From Deltaproteobacteria bacterium (GTDB lineage Bacteria > Desulfobacterota > Dissulfuribacteria > Dissulfuribacterales > JALVPX01), in the NCBI GenBank assembly GCA_027023445.1, contig JALVVK010000015.1, positions 1 through 61,837 on the forward strand: a stretch of DNA of 61,837 nt. Direction: 5' to 3'. Position numbers and translations under genes: made by a program. The notes below the pieces were generated by a model, which did not search any database, had not been told where the DNA came from, and saw only the letters and a program-made list of their open reading frames with translations. Within the stretch, counting starts at the first letter, position 1. Each line of letters begins with the position of its first letter. Below are positions 48,394 to 57,400 of the stretch, in pieces.

Positions 48394-48705
48394 TTAACCG
48401 GTAATTTCCTTCACCTCAAGAGAGGTGTAGGGCTGGCGGTGACCCCGCTTTACCTTATAACCCTGGCGGCGTTTCTTTTTCATCACCACTACCTTCCTGC
48501 CCTTGCCATGTTCCAGTACTTCGGCCTTGACAACCATGCCATCTATAATGGGCCGCCCGACCTTTACATCAGAACCGTCGGAGTAAAGCAGAACCTCGTT
48601 CAGCTCCACCTGCGCGCCCACATCGGCGTTTATCTTCTCAACCCGGAATACCTCTCCGGGAGATACCCTGTACTGTTTGCCGCCTGTTTTAATAACCGCG
48701 TACAT
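48394..48705 (-). CDS. rplU: 50S ribosomal protein L21
   Basis: A 103-residue L21: [20 protein letters not shown] at the start, [15 protein letters not shown] in the middle and the basic [20 protein letters not shown] that binds 23S rRNA. GGAGG precedes the ATG. First gene of the minus-strand run, with a recognisable promoter about 80 bases upstream. Confidence 0.97.
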   Translation of the reverse strand: MYAVIKTGGKQYRVSPGEVFRVEKINADVGAQVELNEVLLYSDGSDVKVGRPIIDGMVVKAEVLEHGKGRKVVVMKKKRRQGYKVKRGHRQPYTSLEVKEITG

Positions 48706-48787
48706 TATGCCTCCACATACCTGCCATAAAATGTGTTTAAAATTTAGATGAAAAGACCTCCAGGATCAAGCCCGGAAGCAGCGCACA

Positions 48788-48815
48788 AAATTAACATCTG
48801 TGTAGATTATGTCAA
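48788..48815 (-). promoter_or_regulatory. candidate sigma70 promoter of rplU-rpmA
   Basis: On the minus strand perfect TTGACA (48810-48815), 16-base spacer, TAATTT (48788-48793). The -10 is weak but the position, about 80 bases before rplU, fits a ribosomal-protein leader. Confidence 0.5.
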
Positions 48816-48924
48816 GATTTTTCGTCACTGAATTCCAAAAACCTTGCTTTTACGCGGTATTACTGGTTGATGACCTTGCAAAAAGCCTTTTCTCACGCAG
48901 CGGCACCTTTAACCGTGAAAATAT

Positions 48925-49034
48925 AATGTTAAATGGTAAATGCTGAATGTTAAATTAAGGTACAAGGTTATTATATCTTTCTGAATTTAATAAAAATCTG
49001 TTTGCCACAATTTACCATTTATCATTCAACATTT
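48925..49034 (-). repeat. repeat A copy 6 (inverted)
   Basis: AATGTTAAATGGTAAATGCT, then TTAATAAAAATCTGTTTGCC, then CAATTTACCATTTATCATTC. The reverse complement aligns with 58978-59097 across its length. Confidence 0.8.
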
Positions 49035-49072
49035 TCATGCTTTGGGGTGCGAAGCACCACTTGGCATGAAAG
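49032..49072. repeat. repeat D palindrome
   Basis: TTTTCATGC, GGGGTGCGAAGCACC, GGCATGAAA. Abuts repeat A copy 6, as at 58940. Confidence 0.7.
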
Positions 49073-49349
49073 TCTGAGTTTAATAACAATAGACTACTTT
49101 TGACTCCTTTGCGAGCTTTGCGCCTTTGCGTGATATTTTGTTTTTCTTGTGAAATCGTGAGGTTTTTACCCCGTGCGGGGTGAGACGAAGACCTCAGTGA
49201 AACGGGAGTATACAGAAAAAACCTTTTGCGCTAAACTTGATAAGTGATAATCATCCGGCTGGCGGCCCTGGACATAAACCCGGGATAAAATCCGCTCATG
49301 GATCACGGTTCACAGGTCACGGACTTGATTTATCCGGAGTTTTCCGCGC
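49073..49349. other. leader region of the antiporter operon
   Basis: Contains a stretch TTTGCGAGCTTTGCGCCTTT (49101-49130) of a kind often seen as a dispersed intergenic repeat. Also a perfect palindrome ACCCCGTGCGGGGT (49177-49190) and a repeat B-like end ATAAACCCGGGATAAAA (49272-49288). The operon promoter is not evident. Confidence 0.45.
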
Positions 49350-49814
49350 ATGGACAGCATAACGGTTGCACAATTTTTAAAAAAACTCCCTGCTGACCGC
49401 CTCTCCCCCGTTGTGGAATCCGGGTCAACACTGGAAGACGTGGTAAGGGCCATGGTCAGGGGGTATGGCAGACGTGTGGTATATATCACGGATACAGAAG
49501 GGGCTCTTGTGGGGGGCATTACGCTTAATTACTTGAAAAATTTGATATTACGCTATCGCCTTGGAAACAGTCTGGGAGACTCCGGGGTATTGACCGAAAA
49601 GGTCGCGGAGGTTTTCTGGTGTGAAAAGGCCGCGGACTGCATGGAAACAGACATCCCTGTCTGCCGTCGTCATGAGCCGCTTTCATCTGCGATTGACCGC
49701 ATGTTAGAGTACGATACCACGGATATCCCTGTAGTGGACCGCAACAACAGGATACTGGCCTCCATAGACATCCTTGACATCATGCATCTGTGGCTCAGGG
49801 GTGGGATGGACTGA
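49350..49814 (+). CDS. CBS-domain protein, first of two flanking the antiporter
   Basis: A 154-residue protein with two CBS motifs. The first is about 15-75 (STLEDVVRAMVRGYGRRVVY, ALVGGITLNYLKN). The second is about 100-150 (PLSSAIDRMLEYDTTDIPVV, ILASIDILDIMHLW). CBS pairs usually bind adenine nucleotides and gate the activity of a partner. With three bases to the antiporter start, the partner is almost certainly the antiporter. The similar gene at 51064 suggests that the two form a regulatory pair, perhaps a heterodimer. Confidence 0.85.
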   Translation: MDSITVAQFLKKLPADRLSPVVESGSTLEDVVRAMVRGYGRRVVYITDTEGALVGGITLNYLKNLILRYRLGNSLGDSGVLTEKVAEVFWCEKAADCMETDIPVCRRHEPLSSAIDRMLEYDTTDIPVVDRNNRILASIDILDIMHLWLRGGMD

Positions 49815-49817
49815 AAC

Positions 49818-51041
49818 ATGGTAGAAAATCCGCTTCTTGCAGCTGGCATCCTGATGCTTCTCGCTTTCTGGGGCGGCAGGGCGGCCAATGCGGTCAAACT
49901 TCCAAGGGTAAGCGGTTATCTCCTGTCAGGCATTATTCTCAGTCCCTCTCTTACCGGGATCCTGTCCCACCACCTTGTGGATCAGGATCTACAGGTTATC
50001 ACGGAAATCGCCCTCGCGATAATAGCCTATTCCATTGGCGGAAGCCTGGATTACAGGCGTCTCAGGCATCTTGGAAAAATTATCCTCTGGATTACCATAT
50101 TACAGGCAGCAGGGGCGTTCCTGGTCACAGCCACCGTGCTGGTGCCGGTTTTACCGGCCATAACCGGGCTGCCAGCCGGAAAGGAACAGGTGTTTCAGGC
50201 ATTTTTGCCCATGGCCCTGGTAATGGGAGCCATATCCGCGGCAACCGCCCCTGGAGCGGTCCTTGCCATAATCTCGGAATTGCGGGCAAGCGGGCCGTTT
50301 ACCACAACACTGCTTGGAGTCATCGCCCTGGATGACGCGCTTACCATTATACTGTTCGCAGTGGCGGGCACCGTTGCCCATGGCCTTATCAGCCCTGACG
50401 GCATGGAAATAGCGCATCTTATACGCATGCCGGCAATGGAAATAGGGCTTTCCCTCGCGCTTGGAATTCTGTGTGGTTTTGCGCTCAAGCACATGGGCAG
50501 AATCACCCATCGTGGTGAGTCCGCCATCATGGTGGTGTTAGGCACGCTGTTTCTCGCCGCCGGAGCGGCTGTTGCCTTGCATGCCTCACCACTGTTAACA
50601 AGCATGACCATCGGTTTTTTCCTGGTCAACATGGACCGGGGCCATCATGTGCTCTTTGAATCCATTGAAAAGATAGAAGAGCCGGTGTTCGGACTTTTTT
50701 TCGCGCTCGCAGGGGCGCATCTGGATCTTTCCGTGATTAAAACCGCCGGTGTTCTCGCCGTTATCATACTGTTTTCCCGCATAGTCGGCAAACAGGTGGG
50801 GGCGCTTGCCGGTGCGAAGATATCCGGCGCATCCAGGGAGGTCAGACGCTATCTTGGGTTTGCCCTTTTTCCCCAGGCAGGCGTCACAATCGGCCTGGTG
50901 CTGGCGGCGCGGGATATCTTCCCGCCGCACCTGGCAGAGATAATGATAAATGGCGTGGTGGGAACCGTGATTATAAACGAGATAGTTTCTCCTCCCCTTT
51001 TAAAATACTGTCTTCATAAGGCAAAAGAGGTTAAAATTTAA
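49818..51041 (+). CDS. cation/proton antiporter, CPA2-like (Na+/H+ exchanger domain)
   Basis: A 407-residue integral membrane protein with roughly 12 helices. GYLLSGIILSPSLTGILS, ALAIIAYSIGGSLDYRRL and GVIALDDALTIILFAVAG are family features; the last carries the conserved acidic pair in the transport helix. Later GFFLVNMDRGHHVLFESIEK and FALFPQAGVTIGLVLAAR match the C-terminal core. It has no cytosolic regulatory domain such as TrkA-N or a fused CBS, so the two separate CBS proteins probably serve that role. The transported ion is not predictable. Confidence 0.9.
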   Translation: MVENPLLAAGILMLLAFWGGRAANAVKLPRVSGYLLSGIILSPSLTGILSHHLVDQDLQVITEIALAIIAYSIGGSLDYRRLRHLGKIILWITILQAAGAFLVTATVLVPVLPAITGLPAGKEQVFQAFLPMALVMGAISAATAPGAVLAIISELRASGPFTTTLLGVIALDDALTIILFAVAGTVAHGLISPDGMEIAHLIRMPAMEIGLSLALGILCGFALKHMGRITHRGESAIMVVLGTLFLAAGAAVALHASPLLTSMTIGFFLVNMDRGHHVLFESIEKIEEPVFGLFFALAGAHLDLSVIKTAGVLAVIILFSRIVGKQVGALAGAKISGASREVRRYLGFALFPQAGVTIGLVLAARDIFPPHLAEIMINGVVGTVIINEIVSPPLLKYCLHKAKEVKI

Positions 51042-51063
51042 TCACGAATTTACAGGTGGCACC

Positions 51064-51501
51064 ATGGGGAAAAAGATTAGGGAAATACTCAACAGGGTCC
51101 CTGAACATTCCTACATACAGGTCCCTGAAAACGCGTGTGTTGAGAGCGTGGCCGAAGAGATGTCTAAAAAACCTGGGATAAGAATAAGTTATGTGGTAGA
51201 TGAAGAAGGAAGGCTTAAAGGGACCCTGTCCCTGGGCTGCCTCATCAGAAATCTTACGGCCAAAAGGCACCGGCCCCGCTTTCATAAGCGCTCCATCATA
51301 GAGAGCATTACCTGCCGTAGGATCGGGGATATAATGGAGCGGGACGTGCTTTACACACGGGTGGACGATGATATTGAGAATGTGCTTGACCTTATGCTGG
51401 AAAACAACATCAAGGACATCCCCGTTCTGGATAGAGAAGGGAAAATTATAAGCAATATCGGGTTGCTCGACCTGTGGAGGCTTTCCGGGCATACTGGTTG
51501 A
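51064..51501 (+). CDS. CBS-domain protein, second of two flanking the antiporter
   Basis: A 145-residue protein with two CBS motifs: NACVESVAEEMSKKPGIRIS with VDEEGRLKGTLSLGCLIRN, and DDIENVLDLMLENNIKDIPV with GKIISNIGLLDLWRL. It resembles the protein at 49350 in length, order and the LWRL/LWLR ending, so the two look like diverged duplicates. AGGTGG precedes the ATG, 22 bases after the antiporter. A role as adenylate or SAM sensor for the antiporter is inferred. Confidence 0.85.
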   Translation: MGKKIREILNRVPEHSYIQVPENACVESVAEEMSKKPGIRISYVVDEEGRLKGTLSLGCLIRNLTAKRHRPRFHKRSIIESITCRRIGDIMERDVLYTRVDDDIENVLDLMLENNIKDIPVLDREGKIISNIGLLDLWRLSGHTG

Positions 51502-51526
51502 TCCGCGCAGATGAAAGGGCTGCATA

Positions 51527-52156
51527 ATGAGACGCTACAGACGCAAATACTACGATTTTTTCTCCCATTTCTATGATTGGATCATCAACCTGCATTCAAA
51601 GGACAGGAGTCTTTCTCTCAGGCATTACCTGGCGAAAAAAACCGGGGCCAGGGATGGCGACACGGTCCTTGATCTTTGTACCGGGACCGGGTCCGTGGCG
51701 ACGGTCATGTCAGAATACGTACCCAAGGGAATGGTCGTGGGCGCGGATTTTTCCATGGGTATGCTGATAAAGGCCAGGGAAAAAGCACGGAGGAAGGGTC
51801 TTAAAAACGTCTTTTTCGTGGCCGCCGACGCGGCCAGCCTGCCTTTCAGGCCAGATGCCTTTGACGTGGTAACCTGTTCCCATGCCATATACGAGCTTAC
51901 CGGGCAGACGAGAAAGTTCGCGTTAGAAGAAATAAAACGCGTACTCAGGCGCGGCGCTCCATTCTGCATGATGGAACACGAGGAGCCCAGGCAGCCTGTT
52001 ATCAGATTCCTGTATCACCTGAGGCTTCGTTCCATGGGCAGGGAGGGCCGTCAGATAGTCAAAAACGAAATGCAGGAACTTAAATCAATATTCAGTGAGG
52101 CGACCAGGGAAATCACGTCAACAGGAAAAACCAAGCTCATATGCGCGCGAAAGTAG
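51527..52156 (+). CDS. class I SAM-dependent methyltransferase (UbiE-like)
   Basis: A 209-residue Rossmann methyltransferase. SAM motif I is VLDLCTGTGSVATVMSEYV, motif II has VVGADFSMGMLIKAREKA, then FVAADAASLPFRPDAFDVVTC, which is the UbiE/COQ5 arrangement. The N-terminus YYDFFSHFYDWIINLHS also resembles UbiE. Menaquinone methylation is possible, but the protein is short and lacks the men genes nearby. Last gene of the antiporter run, with AAGGG upstream. Confidence 0.82.
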   Translation: MRRYRRKYYDFFSHFYDWIINLHSKDRSLSLRHYLAKKTGARDGDTVLDLCTGTGSVATVMSEYVPKGMVVGADFSMGMLIKAREKARRKGLKNVFFVAADAASLPFRPDAFDVVTCSHAIYELTGQTRKFALEEIKRVLRRGAPFCMMEHEEPRQPVIRFLYHLRLRSMGREGRQIVKNEMQELKSIFSEATREITSTGKTKLICARK

Positions 52157-52512
52157 CGGATTGACATTCACCCGCAGAGCCATCACCAAGACCTGTGAGC
52201 CATATGCCCCATCACGCATGAGCAGGGACAAAAATTTTGCTTTGGAGGCTGTTTCTGGTGCCCTCTTCCATCTGGAACAGAAAGTCCTGCTTCATCATTT
52301 TCCGGCCCGCGCCTTAAAGGAACGAGCCATCCATTCATAATTCATAGAGGAAATGATCTGTGTCCGTCTGTGCAAATCCGTGTCCCATTTTTTCTGCGGG
52401 CACATATATTCTTTTCGCGGTCTTGGGGTCAACTGAGGGAAGGCCCTGTACGGGAAAGCCGTATACTCGGTTTGATGAGGGAGCCTTGATGAAAGGCAGA
52501 ACTTTGGTGAGA
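52157..52512. other. intergenic stretch between convergent genes
   Basis: Includes TGATCTGTGTCCGTCTGTGC (from about 52354), a kind of motif often seen as a dispersed repeat, then the possible intron fragment listed next. No gene seen; the ORF at 52360-52758 is a shadow of the YkgJ-like gene. Confidence 0.45.
52425..52500 (+). mobile_element. possible degenerate group II intron fragment
   Basis: GTCAACTGAGGGAAGGCCCT, then ACGGGAAAGCCGTATACTCG and GTTTGATGAGGGAGCC resemble, from memory, conserved sequence around the end of group II intron maturase ORFs. No reverse transcriptase or intact domain V is present, so it would be a dead remnant. Structure was not tested. Confidence 0.35.
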
Positions 52513-53166
52513 TTAACCCACTCTCAGGATGGGCTGTTTTCCATCCATTCGATGAGCCAGGTTCAGCCAGTCGATTTCATGCAGGTTCTGCACAAGACCA
52601 TTCAGGTACCCCATTTTTACGGCCTGCCTGCGTTTCGCCCTGTCCTTTATTCCATGGAAGGGAAGCATTGCATTAATGGCCTTGTTTTTATACCGCTCAA
52701 TGGGGGTGAGAACGTCTTTCCTCCTGGTGTAATAGGGATCTTCTCCAGGAGAGCATGAACGGTTGAACACGTTAAAATGCCTGCATGCCAGGGGCCTCAT
52801 GGCATGGACACCGCATATTCCGTCCAGCAGGAAGGGGCAGGGTTTCCCTGGGTGAAAATCCGTGAGCTGTTTTTTGATTATTCTGCGTTCATCGCCCATT
52901 ATCTTTTCAATGACATACCAGTAAAGACCAACAAGCTCCAGTGGATAAACCGGAATTGTAAAGTGGATTTCGCAACAACTGGAACAGCCCTTTGCGCAGG
53001 CAAGGGTCTCCCCCCTGGCCAGTCTTTTCTTTATTCCCTCATGGATCCCCTTGTCCGCAATATAGTAGGCGTCAAGAAGCATGGAGAGCCATCCCAGCCT
53101 TTCCTCATCATGCGGAAAGGAAAGACGGATTGGCTTTGGCATATCTGTCTTGATTTTTTTATTCAT
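52513..53166 (-). CDS. YkgJ-type cysteine-cluster protein
   Basis: A 217-residue protein with the YkgJ pattern: LACAKGCSSCCEIHFTIPVY, then KPCPFLLDGICGVHAMRPLACRHF, giving the Cys set expected to bind zinc or an iron-sulfur cluster. The remainder is helical and charged, without membrane segments. Start set to ATG 53166 behind GGGAGGGGGG. Function of the family is unknown. Convergent with the methyltransferase gene. Confidence 0.83.
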   Translation of the reverse strand: MNKKIKTDMPKPIRLSFPHDEERLGWLSMLLDAYYIADKGIHEGIKKRLARGETLACAKGCSSCCEIHFTIPVYPLELVGLYWYVIEKIMGDERRIIKKQLTDFHPGKPCPFLLDGICGVHAMRPLACRHFNVFNRSCSPGEDPYYTRRKDVLTPIERYKNKAINAMLPFHGIKDRAKRRQAVKMGYLNGLVQNLHEIDWLNLAHRMDGKQPILRVG

Positions 53167-53433
53167 TTTCCCCCCTCCCACACACAATATCAATAGACCC
53201 CATGCCGTCCGGTTTTTGTGCTTCTCTCCTGACCAACCGTAACAGAATGATTAAAAAATATATCAGCGGACGCACAGGCGTACAAGAAGCAAACGCTGAT
53301 GAAACATTGTCCTCCCAGGCAGGTGTCTGCGTTTACAGATTTTTTAAAAATGATACCATTTAATTGGATACATCTTCCGTGAATGTTTAACTTTATAAAA
53401 TACAGGGGAAAATGGCGTTTTCGGAGGCAATCC

Positions 53434-54138
53434 ATGGAAACTGATATCAGTAAGGCCCTGACCTACCAGGTAAAAAGGGAAATAGCCGAGAGGTACTTTG
53501 GTTACAGGAAGATTATCGAGGAGGACAAGGAAAATCTGAACACCATGCTGAAAGACCTCCGGCGCTTTTACGAGGAAAGGGTGGGGGTGGATTTTATAAG
53601 GATCTACGTGCTGTTAAAGAACAGGGATCTTATCCGCTCATTTCTGGATATTCTGGGCTGGCCTGAGGGTGAGATCCCGTTTTACGATGATTATATTGTC
53701 CACTCCCCTACCATAAAAGAAAAACTTTTGAAAGGGCTGGAGCCCCATGGATGGACATACAGGGGAAGACTCGTCAACCTGCTCGCGGACTGTTATAAGA
53801 AATTGTTTGATGATATCGTTTCTTATCAGGACAGATATGAGGAATGTCTTGAAGAGGCAAAGATAATTAACGAAGAGATACGCCAGTTTAAGGAGAATTT
53901 TTCCCTGGATGAAATCCTGGGCTTTATAGGAGGCCTGGACAGGCACGATGATCTGGCGGGCGCCCTTGGAGAGAATATTCCTGTGGGGCACATGCAGGAG
54001 CTGGCTGAAAAACTCATAATTGAACCTGTGGACACGGAGTGTATAGGCCCCAGGCCGCCGATTCTTCCGCCACTGAAAAAAATAAAAGGCAGACTCAAGG
54101 AGCTTGTAGCTAAAGCGGAGGAGACTTTTACCCTGTGA
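53434..54138 (+). CDS. unknown protein encoded upstream of aroB
   Basis: A 234-residue soluble, mostly helical protein, rich in charged residues with coiled-coil-like stretches (EIAERYFGYRKIIEEDKENL, YEECLEEAKIINEEIRQFKE). It ends with a Pro-rich segment GPRPPILPPLKKIKGRL. No family recognised, no signal peptide or membrane segment. CGGAGG lies upstream of ATG 53434, so the extra 17 residues of the track are not used. Co-directional with aroB after about 45 bases. Confidence 0.75.
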   Translation: METDISKALTYQVKREIAERYFGYRKIIEEDKENLNTMLKDLRRFYEERVGVDFIRIYVLLKNRDLIRSFLDILGWPEGEIPFYDDYIVHSPTIKEKLLKGLEPHGWTYRGRLVNLLADCYKKLFDDIVSYQDRYEECLEEAKIINEEIRQFKENFSLDEILGFIGGLDRHDDLAGALGENIPVGHMQELAEKLIIEPVDTECIGPRPPILPPLKKIKGRLKELVAKAEETFTL

Positions 54139-54184
54139 ATGCAATCAGGAAACAGTAAGAATCGTTTACCTTCAGGAGATGTTT

Positions 54185-55324
54185 ATGACCGCGGATAAAG
54201 ATAAAATCACCTTTCCTTTTGAGCACCTGTGGAACGTGGTGCCGGTAAAAGTTCCGGGCAACACCTATGAGATCCTCATAGGCCCTGGAATTCTCACTGA
54301 ACTTGCCGGAGATCTTGGAGAACTCAATCTCTCTGATCATTACATCATAGTGACGGATTCAAATGTGCGGGATCTGTTGGGTGAGGATCTGCTTTCATTT
54401 TTGAGGGCCGGGGGACTGCGCGTGGAGATGATTTCATTTGAGGCGGGGGAAGAATCCAAGCATATGGGCACGGTAACAGACCTGGCAAGGCAAATGGTGG
54501 CCCTTGGGGCCGACAGGAATACCGTGGTGCTTGCCCTTGGAGGAGGAGTGGCCGGAGACGTAGCCGGATTTCTTGCCTCGATCTATATGCGTGGAATACG
54601 CTTTGTGCAGCTTCCAACCACCCTTCTTGCCCAGGTGGACAGTTCTGTTGGAGGAAAAACAGGGGTTGATCTTCCGGAGGGCAAGAATCTTCTTGGCACC
54701 TTCTGTCAGCCTGAAAGGGTTTACGCGGACATTGGCGTGCTTTCCACATTGCCTGCGACTGAAATCAGGAACGGTTTGGCAGAGGTAGTCAAATACGGAA
54801 TGATTCGCAGCCCGGGACTCTTCAGACTTCTTGAGGAAAGGTGGTGGGATGTTGTCAACCTTGATCCGGAGGTTACAGCGGATATTGTGGCGCAGTCATG
54901 CCGGATCAAGGCAGAGGTGGTAGCTGCGGATGAAAAGGAAGGCGGGCTTCGCAGGATCCTTAACTTTGGCCATACCATTGGACACGCCATAGAAGCGGCG
55001 GCAAATTTCCAGATTCCCCACGGAGAGGCGGTCGCCATAGGGATGGTCGTCATATCAAGGCTTTCCGCGAAAAAAGGCATTATGCCGCAAGAAGATGTCA
55101 CGCGTCTCGAAAATCTTCTTGAAAAATTCGGCCTGCCGACCAGGATTCCCGACTATCTTTCCACAGATGAACTTCTGGAGTTGATATTACATGATAAAAA
55201 GAAGATCGCCGGGAAGGTCCACTTTGTCCTGTGCAAAGGAATAGGGGAAACCTTGATTACAGATGATGTAGAGACTAAAGAGCTTAAAATGCGGGACGTG
55301 ATGCTTCAGGAGACCAGTCGCTGA
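54185..55324 (+). CDS. aroB: 3-dehydroquinate synthase
   Basis: Second step of the shikimate pathway, cyclising DAHP with NAD and a divalent metal. The 379 residues contain FEAGEESKHMGTV, LALGGGVAGDVAGFLASIYM, FVQLPTTLLAQVDSSVGGKTGVD (in pieces), GLAEVVKYGMI, and metal ligands in LNFGHTIGHAIEA and HGEAVAIGM. AGGAG six bases upstream selects ATG 54185 over ATG 54179. No other aro gene is near. Confidence 0.95.
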   Translation: MTADKDKITFPFEHLWNVVPVKVPGNTYEILIGPGILTELAGDLGELNLSDHYIIVTDSNVRDLLGEDLLSFLRAGGLRVEMISFEAGEESKHMGTVTDLARQMVALGADRNTVVLALGGGVAGDVAGFLASIYMRGIRFVQLPTTLLAQVDSSVGGKTGVDLPEGKNLLGTFCQPERVYADIGVLSTLPATEIRNGLAEVVKYGMIRSPGLFRLLEERWWDVVNLDPEVTADIVAQSCRIKAEVVAADEKEGGLRRILNFGHTIGHAIEAAANFQIPHGEAVAIGMVVISRLSAKKGIMPQEDVTRLENLLEKFGLPTRIPDYLSTDELLELILHDKKKIAGKVHFVLCKGIGETLITDDVETKELKMRDVMLQETSR

Positions 55325-55395
55325 AATCTCCGCACAGGATGCCCGGTTGTTTGCCTCATCTTGGGTTCCTTGTTGGACATGGTTTCTGTACAGGA

Positions 55396-55593
55396 TCAGG
55401 GGAGGGACCTGATCTTCCAGTGGCCGGAAATCCAGATGCCCTTCCAGTTATAATGACCTGGAATCCATATCCTGGCATATCCGTACCTGCATCTGTGGGC
55501 CCTGATCCGGCGAGGCTGAGACACTATCACGGTGCATGCCTGAAAAGCCAGGGTGAGACATAAAAGCGCCATGATTAAAACGGATTTTTTCAC
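55396..55593 (-). CDS. small lipoprotein with WXXGXW-type repeats
   Basis: A 65-residue protein. A signal sequence KKSVLIMALLCLTLAFQACT ends in a probable lipobox Cys. The mature part has two tandem units, ARIWIPGHYNWKG and IWISGHWK, typical of the WXXGXW repeat family of cell-envelope proteins with unknown function. I start it at GTG 55593, seven bases after AGGAGGT, and drop the 25 extra residues of the track. Single gene convergent with aroB. Confidence 0.78.
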   Translation of the reverse strand: MKKSVLIMALLCLTLAFQACTVIVSQPRRIRAHRCRYGYARIWIPGHYNWKGIWISGHWKIRSLP

Positions 55594-56100
55594 AATAGTT
55601 ACCTCCTGTTGAGCCTTTTTATGAGGCCTTGGCCGACAGGCACGTCCACCTGCCGGGAAGGCATTCACAGGGTCTGTGTCTTTTATCTGTTACTTTTGAT
55701 TCCATCCCTTTTCATCCCTTGGTTTGTCATCATGTCGTGTAAGATCCGGCATTTTTATTATTTAGCTGATTATTTCATTATGCCATATAGTGTCGCGTCC
55801 GGACATGAAAGACTTGTTCGGTAAATTATACGGAAATAACGAGTGTGGATGCGTATGCAGGATTATAATTAACATCCCATAATTTTTCTATCTGGCAGGG
55901 CGGATAAAGGGAAAATTTCCTTATTGACAGGAAGTTTTTTCTGTATAAAATCTTTTTATGTGTCTTTTATGTCTTTCTGACATCTCCTGTTTGTCAAAGG
56001 CCTCCGCCTTTTTGTGGATTACAGGTCTGGTGGCGCTTTGTGATTTTCCGGAGTTTTTTATGCCTGAGTTTTTCCCCTACCGCTTCAAGGAGGCCTCTAA
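55594..56100. other. leader region of the DUF2589 cluster
   Basis: No credible ORF. It carries the promoter listed next and, in the 5' leader, a short hairpin AAAGGC-CTCC-GCCTTT followed by TT (55996-56013), which could act as an attenuator. The left part holds the lipoprotein gene's own upstream region. Confidence 0.5.
55924..55951 (+). promoter_or_regulatory. sigma70-type promoter of the DUF2589 cluster
   Basis: Perfect TTGACA (55924-55929), 16-base spacer, TAAAAT (55946-55951; five of six match the consensus). About 150 bases before the first gene. The best promoter match in the window. Confidence 0.7.
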
Positions 56101-56628
56101 ATGGCAGACCAGGTATCCCTTGACAACCTGATCGAAGGACTTGCCGGTGCTGTGGTAGAGGCTCAGCGCCGTATCGAATCCCGTCAGATCGAGAATCTGC
56201 AAGGTTTTTTTGATAAACATAACCGGCCCAGGGCCATTAATATAAGAGTGCCGTCTCTTGATCCCAACGCAAAGCCGGGACAGGATGATATCTACAGGGT
56301 TCCTCTCCTGCCGCTTGTCGCAAGCAGCCTGCTGAAAATTAAAGAGGTGGAGATCAGCTTTGATGCGGATCTCCTGAGCCTGGAAGATGAAGAAAAGGAG
56401 AAAGTAAGGGAGGCGGAAAACGTGGAGGATGAGTCAGAGGGCACAGCCCATAGGGGGGTGGGGAAAAAGAGGTCCATCAACGTGGATGTGCGTGGAGGAA
56501 TGTTTAGGCGAAAGGCCGGGGGGGTTCATGTGGTTCTTAAGGTGGAGGGAAGGGAGCCCTCCGAGGGTATGGCCCGGCTTATTGACCGGCTTATACAGTC
56601 CCAGGGTGTAGTAAAAATACCGGAATAA
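56101..56628 (+). CDS. DUF2589-like protein 1
   Basis: A 175-residue protein. A helical start SLDNLIEGLAGAVVEAQRRI (about 5-25) is followed by PLLPLVASSLLKIKEVEISFDADL (in pieces), a Lys/Glu-rich acidic loop, and a C-terminal VVLKVEGREPSEGMARLIDRL. This order matches DUF2589 proteins as I know them; their function is unknown. No signal or membrane segment, so probably cytosolic. AAGGAGG lies at good distance from the ATG. First gene behind a strong promoter. The two related genes downstream point to a multi-subunit assembly, which is inference. Confidence 0.78.
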   Translation: MADQVSLDNLIEGLAGAVVEAQRRIESRQIENLQGFFDKHNRPRAINIRVPSLDPNAKPGQDDIYRVPLLPLVASSLLKIKEVEISFDADLLSLEDEEKEKVREAENVEDESEGTAHRGVGKKRSINVDVRGGMFRRKAGGVHVVLKVEGREPSEGMARLIDRLIQSQGVVKIPE

Positions 56629-56690
56629 ATATGTGGTCAGGTATATGAAAAGCGTCGGACAAGAACATTTAAAGGAAGGAGGAAAACAGC

Positions 56691-57386
56691 ATGGCAAATG
56701 AATTAGTCAACATGTCGGATCAATTCCAGGGGCTTCCCATGGACAGCCTGATAGGAGGGCCTCTGGCCGCGGCCTGCGAGGCTCAGTTGAAACTGGCCAA
56801 TGCTACCGCGGATTTTATCAGGGTGGTTGGTTTCCTGCCTCCTGAAAAACCGGATCCCAACGACCCGAATGCCGTGGGAGACACGAGAACCGCGACTTTC
56901 AGGTTCAAGCGTCCTGTTGAGGTGCCGGCACCTCCGGGCGCGGATCTGACCGCGGGTGAACTGCCCGTGCCGACCATACACGAAGAAAAAGTGGAAATGG
57001 AGGTGCCCCTGCTGGCCATTGTAAAGGTGCCTGCCCTGAGCATCACATCGGTTGATATCACCTTTGACATGGAGGTTAAATCCTCGTTTTCCACATCCAC
57101 AAAGATTGCGGCAGAGGCCTCCATGAAGGGGGGGATTACCGCGGGCTACCCGCCGTTCATAAGCGCTCATGTCAGCATCCAGGGATCAGTGTCAACTCAT
57201 AAGGAAAATACTCGTTCATCAGACAATTCGGCTAAATATCACGTGGAGGTACATGCCGAGGATTCAGGAATGCCCGAGGGTCTGGCCAGGGTGATGGATA
57301 TCCTTCAGACTGCTATAGCCCCCAAGAATATCGAACGTCAGGGGAGTAAATCTAACCCGTCGCCCGCTGCCCCAACTTCTCCCTGA
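56691..57386 (+). CDS. DUF2589-like protein 2
   Basis: A 231-residue paralogue with the same order: PMDSLIGGPLAAACEAQLKL at the start, VPLLAIVKVPALSITSVDITF in the core, and HAEDSGMPEGLARVMDILQT near the end. It differs by a Pro-rich segment about 60-90 (EKPDPNDPN, VPAPPGADL) and a Ser/Thr-rich beta-type stretch (SSFSTSTKIAAEAS, QGSVSTHKENTRSS). It has a Pro/Ser tail. Strong GGAAGGAGG ribosome site, so it is probably abundant. No Cys-rich motif, no signal. Function unknown. Confidence 0.78.
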   Translation: MANELVNMSDQFQGLPMDSLIGGPLAAACEAQLKLANATADFIRVVGFLPPEKPDPNDPNAVGDTRTATFRFKRPVEVPAPPGADLTAGELPVPTIHEEKVEMEVPLLAIVKVPALSITSVDITFDMEVKSSFSTSTKIAAEASMKGGITAGYPPFISAHVSIQGSVSTHKENTRSSDNSAKYHVEVHAEDSGMPEGLARVMDILQTAIAPKNIERQGSKSNPSPAAPTSP

Positions 57387-57400
57387 GGGGGATAAGGGTG

